NCBI GenBank assembly: GCA_024811115.1
Contig: JAKOGH010000740.1
Coordinates: forward strand, 310,001-374,000
DNA length: 64,000 bases
Reading direction: 5' to 3'
Source: Terana coerulea
Lineage: Eukaryota; Basidiomycota; Agaricomycetes; Polyporales; Phanerochaetaceae
Shown: one piece after another, positions 1 to 10,780 of the stretch
How positions within the stretch are numbered: the stretch's first letter is position 1
Layout of the letters: every line of letters begins with the position of its first letter
Made by a program: the position numbers and the translations under genes
The notes under the pieces: model-generated
What the model was told of the DNA's origin: nothing
The model's database searches: none
Seen by the model: the letters and a program-made list of their open reading frames with translations, nothing else

Positions 1-1045
1 TGATAGATGTTAACATTTGTACGGTAGTCTACATTGGTTTGCGCTAGGAGTCCATAGTTATATTGCTCACCTTTGTAGAGGCCAAGTGCCACTGATTTAA
101 GACCAGAGTGACACTTTGGTGGGATATTGGTCATTGAGAATAGAGCTCGCGAAGAAGCTATCCTGGAATATGATCTAAAGGTAGAGTCAATGATCAGAGC
201 ATGCGCAAGTAAGAGAGCACACTCACTAGGAAAGTATCGCATATCCCACCATCCTCAGTAAGTATTAGGATACTACAAGCAACAAGCGAGAGGGGTCGTC
301 AGCGAAGAAGCGAGGACAACTTGGTCGCAAGACTCACATGGTAAGTACTTGAGCGATATTCCAGCCTGAGCTCAAGAGCATGTTGCTGGACTACGCCAGG
401 TCTAGACACCTTGTTCCCATATGTGGCATGCTAACAGGTATACTTTTGAGCGCAACTACAACAACAGTAGCGTGCAGGTACTTACCAAATAGTAGACCAG
501 GTTCATATCTTCAATTTGATGGTCCTTGGAATGAGACAGCTGAACAGGCAGTCAAGGATGAGATGCTGGGCATGCGTGCGTCTTGATGTGCTGGTTCTGT
601 TGGTCTGACCTGGTAGACATATGAGCTGGGAGCAGGGCAGTCATAGTTCACCTACCCTAGACCCGTCCTCAAGCCACACTTCGAACTCTTCAAGGTTGTG
701 GTTGCTGCCCGGCGGTTTGGTGAGGGTGAAGGTCGTGGGGAGCGCGTCAACAAAAGATTCCCTTACTTGCAAAAACTTAAGGCTCAGTGAGTCGCTGGAC
801 ATCGATGGCTAGGATCGATGACGGAAGTCGCTACAGACTCTGGAGGAGGTGAATCCAACCCTGGCGAACAGAGTCTGAAGCGAGGCAGAGCAGGCAGCCT
901 GGATCAAGCTGAGAGAGGGGGCAAACCAAGGGCTGAGAGTTGTGAGCCTGCTCCAGGCTGGTGATCGGTATCTCCGGCGGGTCCGACCAAGAGGCGACCA
1001 AAAGTCGAGCGTCGTACACTGACCTCTTAAGCGCGCGTAGAGATA
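1..1045. other. Gene-free repeat-rich flank
   Basis: No open frame here resembles a known protein. Bases 983-1024 recur inverted and nearly identical at 2962-3004 (core GGCGACCAAAAGTCGAGC), and 853-887 is weakly repeated in direct orientation at 3011-3046. These look like pieces of a dispersed repeat family bracketing the two elements described next. Confidence 0.5.
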
Positions 1046-1932
1046 CTACGGTTGCCGAGCAGGGTCAGGCTTATTGCACGAGTTCGAGTCCGAAGATCAA
1101 GCGCTTGATGCGAGTTTGATGGCGCATCACGCCGCCTCCGAAAACTGGGATCAGCCGATTTGGCCGTTTTGCATGTGCCAGTGTAAATTGTTGCCTTCAG
1201 AGAGCTGAAAATGGTATGTTCTGAGATGCTAGGAGGCATATAAGATGCTAAGTGCACGAAATTTGAGGACGGCGCTTGGGCGCTTACTTTCGGACTTGCC
1301 CGAGTGAGCCGCTACGCCTCCTGATCTGGCAATTTCTTGATGAGTATCAAGTTAAAGCGGACTGCCAGTAGGATATGAATGCTCAACAATCAGTCTGCTA
1401 CCTTGCTGTTTATCCAATTGATTTAATTACTTCATAATAGCAAGGATGTGATAGAAAACGAAAAGCGCAGGTAACTGTATTAATAACCACTTGGCGCTAA
1501 GTGCTATAGCACATGCACCTATTTTCTTGGTATATTCCGCAATAGCAAGATGCAATCATAGCCTTACATTAGCCACGTCAACGGACATTGGCACTGTTCT
1601 CGTCATAGCTTGTGCTTTGCAATTGATCTGGTACTTATCATAAAATTGCCAAATCAGGAGGCGTAGCGGCTCACTCGGGCAAGTCCGAAAGTAAGCGCCC
1701 AAGCGCCGTCCTCAAATTTCGTGCACTTAGCATCTTATATGCCTCCTAGCATCTCAGAACATACCATTTTCAGCTCTCTGAAGGCAACAATTTACACTGG
1801 CACATGCAAAACGGCCAAATCGGCTGATCCCAGTTTTCGGAGGCGACGTGATGCGCCATCAAACTCGCATCAAGCGCTTGATCTTCGGACTCGAACTCGT
1901 GCAATAAGCCTGACCCTGCTCGGCAACCGTAG
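1046..1932. repeat. Large inverted repeat with ~300-bp arms
   Basis: The arm at about 1046-1345 is the near-exact reverse complement of the arm at about 1635-1932. The same translated sequence (MHLASYMPPSISEHTIF...) therefore appears on both strands. The outer ends read CTACGG and CCGTAG, each flanked by ATA in direct orientation, a possible 3-bp target duplication. The arms enclose about 290 bp of AT-rich unique sequence with no coding potential. It could be a foldback transposon or a simple inverted duplication; no transposase is encoded. Confidence 0.8.
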
Positions 1933-2220
1933 ATACCAACTTTGTGTGGATGTAGCTCATCGAGCTCTCATCCGTTCGCCTTCGGAACTCCACAAAGGGA
2001 CCTATTACCGATGTCTGGCTATCGGAATATGACAAAATTATGAGTATACTGGAAAACCCTGACGAGTTATTCGCAAAACTTTCTTTCCCAATTTGGACAG
2101 GAAATTTTGATGTGTGGAGCAGCCGTGAGTATTTCGCTTCTGCAAGCTCAAGCATTACGATTTTCGCAATTCTGTTATACATGAGAGACCCTATTTGTGC
2201 TACTTGCGGACACGTCCATG

Positions 2221-2888
2221 TAGTGTTGCCGTGACCTGACTGGAAAGTCGCAAGTCATCAAAGTCAAGTCACACCGCAGTCAAGTCACGTCAATTCATTA
2301 GCTGATGCGTCGGCTTGACTCGGCTTTGACTTGACTTGTGACTGCAGTCACGACTGCATCCCGAATTGGAAGGTACTGGTCACCCTTAGCGCAAATCGTG
2401 CTTTACAGCCCTTAAACGAGATAAAATACTCACTGGACCTATTTAACATCATTTTCATGCATCTGTCATTTATTATATACCCTTTGCCGCCGCGAGAGCG
2501 TGCAACAAGTGAGACTGCGAACGTCAGCTTTAGGCGCCCACGGGAGCTGGTGCGCGGATCAGCATTATTAGCGCCGCACGTTGATGGAGAAGCCGGTGCC
2601 ATCTCCGACGTTTGCAGTCGAATTTCACGTCCCTGCAGCCATACTATGTAGGTAGAGATACTAGGATACGCCATGAATAATCCATAGAGCATGCACCCAC
2701 CCCGAAAATATGGGTATATTGCTCAGAGGCTGCGGAACTCACTCTGAAGTCTGTCGGGGACTGACTGAAGTCGACTGAAGTTGCAGTCAAGTTGATCGGG
2801 AACGACTTGACTTGACTTGACTGTCCCAAAAGGATCAGTCATCAAAAGTCAAGTCACAGTCAATTCAATTCAAGTCACGGCAACACTA
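2221..2888. mobile_element. Non-autonomous hAT transposon (MITE), 668 bp
   Basis: The left end reads TAGTGTTGCCGTGAC and the right end is its exact reverse complement, GTCACGGCAACACTA. The element is flanked by a perfect 8-bp direct repeat, CGTCCATG, at 2213-2220 and 2889-2896. An 8-bp duplication with a TAGTG-type terminus is the signature of the hAT superfamily. Just inside both ends lie clusters of the subterminal motif TGACTTGACT and its complement (2250-2340 and 2755-2870), as expected of transposase-binding sites. The interior encodes no transposase, so it would need one in trans. The perfect duplication suggests a fairly recent insertion. Confidence 0.9.
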
Positions 2889-3876
2889 CGTCCATGTAAT
2901 TTTTATGACGGACGGACGGGTTTTCGAGGAGCTGTAGGCATTTTGATTGCAAAGGGAGGTCAGTGTACGGCGCTCGACTTTTGGTCGCCTCTTGGGTCCG
3001 ACCAAAGCTTGATCCAACCTGGGCGCCAGAAACCTCAGACCGAGGGACCGGGTCACCCGGTGGTGTACTTACAAGCCAGTAGGAAGTAAGTGTCATAATG
3101 TATTGGACAATTGATTACTACATGTCCTGAAGTTTGAACTCGTTCCGCATTTGCAGACTGAGGTCTCATGGCCGCCTGTTTGCGCCTTCGCGCGCATACT
3201 AATCGTTTGCGTCACGTTTATCAACGTTGGCCGCTATGGGAACGACTAACCCACGAAGGGCTCGGAGTCCCGAAAATCGTGTACACAGTTGGCTGATATG
3301 ACTCCTGGCGTTATGTAGCGACAACACATGAGTCCGCGTTTTCAAGTTGTGGATCTTCTTGGCATGAAGATCCAGCACGCGCGTTTCTCGTTGACGCCCT
3401 GCTTTCATGTAGCAGAGATAGATCTACAGGCTTCAAGCTTCAGTGGGACATTGAGACTGTTTGAGTTGCGCTTGCCGGTACTGCGTCTGCTACTCTGTCG
3501 CTGTAGAATAATTTCTACACTGTGCGAAATAGGCAACTATCCTGTTTGAGAGCATCGTGGCGAAGGTGTGGAGCCATCAACGCTTCGAAACGGCGCATCA
3601 TTGCCGTATTTGGAAGCTTCGGTACCGGATCGACACAGTTCCCGCGCTTTAACTACTCAACCTTCCATTCTTGGCCCGAGCGTCCTCGGCTCTCTCGAGT
3701 CGAGGGTGCCAAGCCAGGAACCCCGCCCAAGGTTGCATAAGGACCGTCAACACCGGGCTGTTCATCATCGCCTAGCGGTCCCGCAGGCGACCTTATATTC
3801 GCTCTTGTCCGTACGCCTCTTTCCTCGTTGCTGTCTCTCTTCTGACTTTTGAGTCTCTTTCTCCGTAGTACTCAGC
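2889..3876. other. Intergenic, upstream of the lyase gene
   Basis: Contains the inverted partner (2962-3004) of the repeat at 983-1024. Beyond 3100 nothing coding is recognised. The last few hundred bases presumably hold the promoter and 5' UTR of the secreted lyase; the pyrimidine-rich run at 3810-3870 just before the start codon fits a fungal transcription start region. Confidence 0.4.
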
Positions 3877-5701
3877 ATGCCCACGCTCCTTGCTTTGGCG
3901 GCCACCGCGCTCAGCGTGGTCCCCGCCGTTCACTCTTTGACCAGCTACGCGAACGACTTTTTGGATCCTGGCCGTATCATACAACACAACTACACCAACG
4001 GTGGTCTCGCTGCCAGTACCATCTTGCAGTGGGCCGAATCTGGTGCTGCTGGAGGTCCTTGGTGTCAGTGTGCTGTCGCGGGTGATATATTCGTTGCTGA
4101 CGTCGTGACCCAGCTGTCGTCAATAAGCCCTTTCCTCCGCCTTCGGGCGACGTACACGATTATATGAGTTGGGCTCCCTAGTGCGTTAGCTTCCAATCGC
4201 GACGAAAGAACGGTCGGTCTTAACGTACCACACCCGACTATAGCTGGTGGCCGGACTGCACAAATGTCGGCAACACTACCGTCATGTCAGAGCAGGATAG
4301 TGAGTACACTCTTCACCGGCAACGCTTTACAAGCTAACGTGAGACTCCTAGTCTGGCAGAAGTGCAACTACGTCAATAACGATGGCAAATTGAATCCCGA
4401 CAACCGTCTAGTCAACAACATCGGTGACTTTGACAGCATGGCGGACGCCTTCCTTTATAACACCCTCGCCTGGGTCCTGACTGACACCACCAAGTCCACT
4501 ATGTATTCTCAGCGAGCGGCGGACTACGTCAACACATGGTTCCTGAAGGACGACACCAAGATGAACCCTGACTTGAACTATGCACAGATGCAGGGCGGGC
4601 CGGCGGGGCAAGTCGGCTCCCATACCGGTATTCTGTAAGCAAGTTAGCGCAATGCTCGCGGGAAATCATGTTGACCTACTAAATCTAACCTAGGGACTTG
4701 AAGTGCATGGCCAAAATCGCAAGTGGTGTGCTCCTGCTCCGTCAAGCTAAATCGTCAGACTGGACTTCCGACATCGACAACGGCTTCCGGGTCTGGATCA
4801 AGTCGTATATTCAGTGGTTGACGTCTGCAGACATCGCTCTCAGCGAGCGAAATGCCACAAAGTGAGCGATCGCCCTCTTGCTCTATCCCAGTATTACTGA
4901 CAGTAGATCAGCAACCATGGCTCTTTCTATTACAGCCAGCTGGCGTCACTCCAGGTGCTCGTCGAAGATACCGACGGAGCGAAGGGCACCATCGAAGAGT
5001 ACTTCAACGGCATCTACATGAACCAGATCGATTCCAAGGGCGATCAAGTCAGTATCATTGCTGCAGAGCTGCACTTCGCTCGCTGAACGCATGCCTATAG
5101 CCCCTTGAGTCCGCTCGAACCAGGCCATACCACTATCGCGCTTACAACCTGGCCGCCATGATCGTAAGCACACCCGCCGTTTAGCCAACCCGCCCACTCA
5201 CCCCGTCTTCCCCAGACCAACGCCCGCATTGGCTCCTACGTAGGCCTCGACATGTGGAACAAGACCACCGCGGCCGGCACGACCATCCAGCACGCGCTCG
5301 ACTACGCGATGGCGCTGCCCGCGGGCGACGAGACCGCGTCGGAGCTGTACCCGAGCGTCGCCGCCGTCGCGGCCACGTACGGCGACCCCGGCGCCAAGTA
5401 CGCGGGCTTCCTCGCGCAGGCGGCGGGGAGCGCGTACGTCAAGGACCCGAGCTTCTACTGGAACCAGCCGCTCGGCGCGAGCGGCTTCAGCACGGTGTGC
5501 TCCGGCAGCAAGTGCGCGAACGCTGCGGATGGGAGTAGTAAGGGCGGCGCCGCGAGCGCGACGACGAGCGCGACAAACGAGAAGTCGACCGTCGGCACAA
5601 TTCCGAACGGCGCGGCGTTTTTGAAGGGTGCGCGGGCGTGGGGCGTGCTTTATGGTACCTGCGCGATCGTCATGGTGGCGTCGTTTGTCGACTTCCTGTG
5701 A
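3877..5701 (+). CDS. Secreted, probably GPI-anchored alginate-lyase-family polysaccharide lyase
   Basis: Multi-exon gene. The protein begins with a signal peptide (MPTLLALAATALSVVPAVHS) and spans the alginate lyase fold (Pfam Alginate_lyase). Recognisable segments in order are WSVVNKPFPPPSGDVHDYMS, WWPDC, LNYAQMQGGPAG followed by SHTG, NNHGSFYYSQLASLQ and RTRPYHYRAYNLAAM, the last with the His/Arg/Tyr cluster typical of the active site. The small exons around 4110-4310 are needed to join these and splice cleanly. After a Ser/Thr/Gly linker the C-terminus ends in a hydrophobic stretch (GVLYGTCAIVMVASF), which fits a GPI signal or membrane anchor. The family cleaves uronic-acid polymers by beta-elimination; glucuronan or host uronans are more likely substrates than alginate for a terrestrial fungus, but that is inference. 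Confidence 0.85.
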
Positions 5702-6022
5702 TGCGTGGATACCCTTCGTAGGGCTGGCCCGCGAGCCCGCGACATTGCTATCGCTCCTCCGTCGCTTTGTTGTGACGCTGTCCATCTTTGCTCTGTATTC
5801 TCTTACCCACATCAACTCCCTTGAGATTTCGACGTTTTTGCATGTACTGTGGGCTGTTTGGGCATTCATTCGGAATGAATTAGGTATTGTGGCAAATTAC
5901 AATTAGTACAAACAAACAACAGTGTGAGAAGATAACGAGATCCTGCAATACATATATAAATAATGGGGTATCAAATAAATGCTAGTGAGTAGGAGTATGT
6001 AAGTATTGTTTCATGATGAAAG
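5702..6022. other. Intergenic between convergent genes
   Basis: Short AT-rich tail-to-tail spacer between the lyase and the G-alpha gene. It should carry both 3' UTRs. No coding potential or repeat was seen. Confidence 0.4.
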
Positions 6023-8051
6023 CTATTGCGGCGAGTACTTACCCGCCCTAATGTTGTGTCGAAGAATTCCTTCCTGTACTAAAAAAAAAATCCACAGGTC
6101 AAAACTGGAACCCCCAGTGCGAACCTGATGCCAACTTACTGGATGCTAACGTCTTCCCAGTGGCATGGGCGTCCTGGTTGGAAACACAATAGGTAAAGAT
6201 GATATGACGAGTGGTACAGTGGTTCTTACCACGACTGAAGTGAGGAAGCCATAGAATGGTTTATTTCTTGGCGAGTACTCTTTCATGTACTCTCTGAATT
6301 TATCTCTAATATCTGAACACAAAGAGACGTCGTCAATTTCATCAACGCCAGACATGATGCAGACCTACAGGCAGAGAACACAGGCAGGGAATTTTCCCGT
6401 GATCCATAGCGCGGAATGTACTTGTTGACCATTACTCCGCTGTTGAGCTTCTTCTCCAAGATGTCAGACTTGTTTAGGAATACTGTGACTGGTGTTAGTA
6501 GCGCCATGCATAATGAGCCATCTACACCTCACAAATAAGTGTCGCTTTCTCGAGCAACTTGGATGCCACGATGGACTTCCACAGAATGACGGAGTCCTTG
6601 AGGCGGTTGACTCTCCGATCTTCTGCTAAGCGTTCGTCAAAGCACGATATCGGCGCAAGGAATAGGATGGCGTCTACGTCGTCGAAGAAAGGCAGCCACG
6701 CGGATCTCTGCACCGAAAGCTCCTCTGAGCTCAGAGCTGACAGAAGGCGGAAGCTAGACGTACGCTGGTCCGCGCGCCTCCAACGTCGTATATTCGCCAT
6801 TCTGCTCCTAGGGGGTCTAGGCCCACAGACGTCAGCCCGTCTGCGACCAAGCATGAATGGGCGGCACCATAGGGACTCCTGGGCGGGACTCACTCGCTAT
6901 TCGGAAGGGAATGCGGTATTCTTGCACGCCTACGGTGCGTAGCCGCGCGCGTATTACGTCGTCGTCTGTCGGTTCGTAGCTGCGAGATGCGATTCGGTAG
7001 ACATTCTCCAGATAGCTGTGGACGTTCAGCATTCCTCCGATATGCGGGAAATAACTACTTACTATTCGGCCGAGTCTTCCAGCGCGACCTTCCGCCGCCT
7101 CAGCAGCTCACGCACAGACTCGTCGTACCATAGCGTTTGAATGTCATCACGCAAGGCAGCAATGACGTCCGTCGCGTCGCTGTGTGTTGTGGTAGGCCGC
7201 ACCACGTCCTGTTGTGTCTCACTCCGGACGTGTTTCTTCCACACTTCGTGCGAGCGGACGAAGAACTCTTGAGGTCTGCGCGGTGCTCTACCCGGCGAGT
7301 CAAACGGGGTCGCGATCTGCGTCGAGTAGTCGCCGTGCAACGACGACTCCGTGATCTCGTCTGAGGCGGCGCCGAGCAGCTTCTTCAGGTCTGCCTCGAT
7401 GCCTCGTAGCGGCCCCAGGCGCAGCTTGAGCGCAGCATGCCCGTCGGAGAATTGGAGAGGCGTGAACGCTGGGGTGGGGGACAACGGGGTGTTCGAAATG
7501 TAGTCAAGGTCGTCTTGATCGTCTGTGGATGTGGAAGCGGCAGGCGCTAGGGAGGCGGGTTCGAAAGTTGGTGAACCTGGACCGATGTCAGCCAGACCTG
7601 AGCTGAGGACGTCTACGACTACGTTCACGGCACGGACAAGGTTCAGCTGGATCACCGCGCGCCAGGAGTTCCGTTCTGCTTGCCAAACGTCTGGGGCATG
7701 GGTCATTTGAATGTCTGTCCATTCACGTCAGGTTAGCTTCTCAATGCTACAAACCGGGTGACATACTCTTCAAGGTTGTGGATTTGCCTGGAAGAACGGA
7801 TCAATCCCAACAGGAAGGGTTCTTGGCGGATCCCACGTACCACTACTACTTTGGCCAAGCAACAGCATCTTCAGCACATGCAGATTCCGCAGGGCATCCC
7901 GTTCCTGTCGGATAACCTCGTCGATCCTGTCGCTCACGCGTCGCGCTTCCACTTCCTTGTGAAGTCTCAGCTCGCGTTCCTCGGGTGATTCGTCGGCGGG
8001 TGGCGACAGCAGACGCGTGATTGGGTCCTCCATCTCAATTCGGCCAGGCAT
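6023..8051 (-). CDS. Atypical heterotrimeric G-protein alpha subunit with large helical-domain insertion
   Basis: Seven or more exons splice into a G-alpha. The P-loop GQSSSGKST is split by an intron (exon 1 is 8051-7841). The switch I region reads ARLRTVGVQEY, switch II reads DVGGARTSRSAWLPFFDD, the core reads FLAPISCFDERLAEDRRVNR, the guanine motif is FLNKSD, and the end reads FYGFLTSVVDAHATGKTLAS then IQEGILRHNIRAGKYSPQ. Three oddities stand out. The catalytic Gln of switch II (normally DVGGQ) is Ala. The TCAT motif is replaced by TSVV. About 150-200 low-complexity residues are inserted in the helical domain (7100-7690). Residue 2 is Pro, so N-myristoylation is not possible. This fits the expanded divergent G-alpha class of mushrooms. 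Role: membrane signalling, possibly with slow or no intrinsic GTP hydrolysis. Confidence 0.9.
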
Positions 8052-9439
8052 GTTTGATTACGGCCAGACGCCAGGAACAGGCCCGACCCTGGCGAGCGGT
8101 GGCTGTGGGGGCGTAGGTTGCAGGGAGGAGGAGGTTGGGAAGACGAGGTCGGGAATTTGAGCACTGACGGCATGCGGCCGGGCTTTAATGGGTTGATATC
8201 AGGGTTCGCGAGCGCAATGTCTGACCTCCGACATTGATCATCGGGCGTCCGTTCGTCTGCTAGTATTGCGGGTCAAGGCCGAGGTACCGTCCCGCCGAAG
8301 GTGCCCAATCGAGGCTGCATCAAGGTCGGATTTGGGGATAGCGAGCCGGAAGCTGAAGGGCTGGAGCGACGGTTTCATGGTGCCTGCCAACAGACCGTGG
8401 TGGCCTGTCTCAAGAGCTGTGGGAATTCGATTCGATGCAAGGAAAGAAGAGGAAGATCCATTACACGCGCGCACGTACCTCGACGTACCTGCCTGCCCAG
8501 CCCACGGCTTGTCCCATCCAGAATGCGCGGCAACTCCGGCGAAGACTCAGTTCTATCAGAAGGTTCGGGTCATGGGGAGGTCGTCTCAGAGAGCCTGGTG
8601 CGCCGCCATGAGATCGCGCAAGGTTCGATACAGGGGGAAACAAGAAGCGTTCGAATCACCCATCAAGCTGCGGGGGCATTACAGCGGCATAGCAGATGTG
8701 ATGAAGAATCCCCGCGCCCACACGACACCGCGGTTGTTGCGTGGATGTGTGTACGCAATGTCGACAGTCTGTCCGCTGGAGGCCCAACGGGCCCAAGCAG
8801 CCATGAGAGCGACGAAAGGACCGCACCCACACGAATGTCTTGGTGATTTATTTTCCCCGCGGAAGAACTTCATCTCCAGACGGTAAGCTCGGTTTTGCCC
8901 TTTCCTGACCGCTGACCGCAGCAATTGCCCTCAGCTGGAGATTGTGGCGCCGTTTCTGCGCAAGATTGGATACATCAGAGGCAGGTCTGCATAGTACATA
9001 GGATAGCATCATACGCACAGCTGCGAAAATTCCACCGCTAATTGCCAGCACCTGTATGAAATCCTCAAAAGGAACACACACTCGCCAGATTCCCACTGAC
9101 AATTGACTGCTGCGGTGGCGAGTCTAATATTCAATTGCAGGGCCTTCGCGAAGATTTCGGTCGTGAACTTTCATTGTGTGGGCAAGGAGAGCAACTCGGA
9201 GCAGCGGAATTGAGCGGGAAGGAGCGCTCAGCGAGATGGTCGGCAGCAAGTCGGCAGGAAAGGTCCGAAGCGGAAGCATCTCCGGCAAGCGCTGACACGA
9301 CGCCCACACCGCCATGCGCGCTAGACCGCCACGTGGGGGGCGCGTCAAGGCCCTTCCACGTCCTCATTGGGGTTCCCCCACGTTAACCTGGTCACCTTCA
9401 CCTTTCTTTTGTACCACCACTCCGTGCGCCGCCGTCACC
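8052..9439. other. Intergenic; possible short minus-strand gene
   Basis: Separates the divergently transcribed G-alpha and SEC11. A 207-codon plus-strand frame (8266-8886) has no recognisable motif. On the minus strand, 9102-8848 reads DFIQVLAISGGIFAAVRMML then SYVLCRP, a plausible amphipathic or membrane segment, followed by a basic stretch. That could be an exon of a small unrecognised protein, but I cannot assign splice partners with confidence. Confidence 0.3.
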
Positions 9440-10284
9440 ATGTTCGCCGACGAAATCAAAGCGATGCGCAGGCTGGGAGTGCGGCATGTGCGTATATTCC
9501 AATTTCCAGCAGCGAACCGCTTTTAATTCCTACCGCCGCAGATATTACTTCAAGTCTTGAACTTCGCGTCGGTACTCGCGACGGGGCTTATGATATGGAA
9601 GGGTCTCGGGTTGGTTTGCAACACGGAGTCACCTATAGTTGTGGTACTAAGGTGTGTCAGGCGTAGCAAGCCTGGTGATACTGGATGTTGAGGCTAACGC
9701 TTTGCTCTAGTGGCTCTATGGAACCCGCGTTCTACCGTGGGGACCTTCTATTCCTTACGAACCCAGCAAGCGAGCGGTATCATACAGGAGACATCACAGT
9801 GTACAAGGTTCCAGGGGCTGACATCCCAATTGTGCATCGCGTTATGGAGACACACGACGCCATCTCGACCAAGAAAGGGTGAGTGCTGTCCCAGCCAGAA
9901 GAAGAGACGGCTCTTCTCACTTCATTCCAGCTACGTGACTGCCAGCCCACTTGCGCAACGTCAATTACTTCTGACGAAGGGCGACAACAACCCTGTTGAC
10001 GACATTGATCTGTACCAAGGATTGGAATGGCTTGAGAAGAAGCATATAGTAGGGAAAGTTCGAGGGTGAGCAAATAATGCTGTTCCTGGAGGTTTAGATC
10101 TGTATTGAGCTTAACATAGATTCCTGCCCTACATTGGCTATGTGACCATTGCCATGGTACGTCCTTTCATTCTGGAAACATTCCACCAGCTAACATGAGG
10201 CCATCCTTCCAGAATGACTTCCCTCAACTAAAATACGCACTCCTGGGAGGTCTCGGCCTACTAGCTCTCATTCAGCGCGAATGA
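9440..10284 (+). CDS. SEC11: Signal peptidase complex catalytic subunit Sec11
   Basis: The start at 9440 gives [16 protein letters not shown], then splices to [20 protein letters not shown], a single N-terminal membrane segment. The S26 peptidase boxes follow: the nucleophile Ser in [16 protein letters not shown], the catalytic His in IVHRVMETH, and the conserved acidic box [13 protein letters not shown]. The C-terminus [20 protein letters not shown] is the usual eukaryotic Sec11 tail. It cleaves signal peptides from secretory proteins at the ER membrane as part of the signal peptidase complex. Six or so short exons join without frame problems. Length and layout match the fungal family (about 185 residues). 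Confidence 0.95.
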
Positions 10285-10780
10285 TTGTTTGACTCCTCAC
10301 GGACGCCCCATTGTAATTTATCAGTCCTGCGACGCATCCATGACAATGAATCCGCGATGCCAAGATGCCCCATCTGGGACGCTGCTCACACTTGTGCTTT
10401 GATCCCAGAACCTCCGGATTTGTATGTGAAGACATGGACCAGCACTTGGCAAAGCCCTTGGCCATTATACCGCTGACGTTGACATTCGTGGTTTCTGGAT
10501 GCCTGCACCGTGACTGCGGTTTATCTAGGGAGAACACTTTACAAGTCCAATCTGAAGAGCTCATGTCCGCTTCGAACCAAACTGCCAAGCGTATAGCTTA
10601 TATCTATGTGGGTGTGTCTATCCACTCTTATCGTCCAAACCGTGCTTCTTTCTGATTTAGCGCCCTGTGTCTCGGTCACTGGTTGCGGTACACCGGATCT
10701 CTTCAAAGACTACATAGGAGTCACGGCCCCCACCTTCTGCAAGCCTTCTCCCCCATCTTCGCCTTCTTCCAGCAGGGACG
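10285..10780. other. Intergenic, SEC11 3' side and permease promoter
   Basis: No gene is recognised. The C-rich run near 10740-10770 immediately before the permease start fits a fungal pyrimidine-rich promoter or 5' UTR. Confidence 0.35.

Noticed and set aside
4264..4290. hAT-like terminus TCGGCAACACTACCG near 4270
   Set aside because: It lies in a coding exon of the lyase (NVGNTTV) with no partner end or duplication.
7062..7706. Separate gene for the 214-codon minus-strand frame
   Set aside because: It continues in phase from the P-loop exon and into the helical domain of the G-alpha, so it is one exon of that gene.
8266..8886. 207- and 182-codon overlapping plus-strand frames
   Set aside because: No domain, no splice context, and two different frames equally open; not supportable as a gene.
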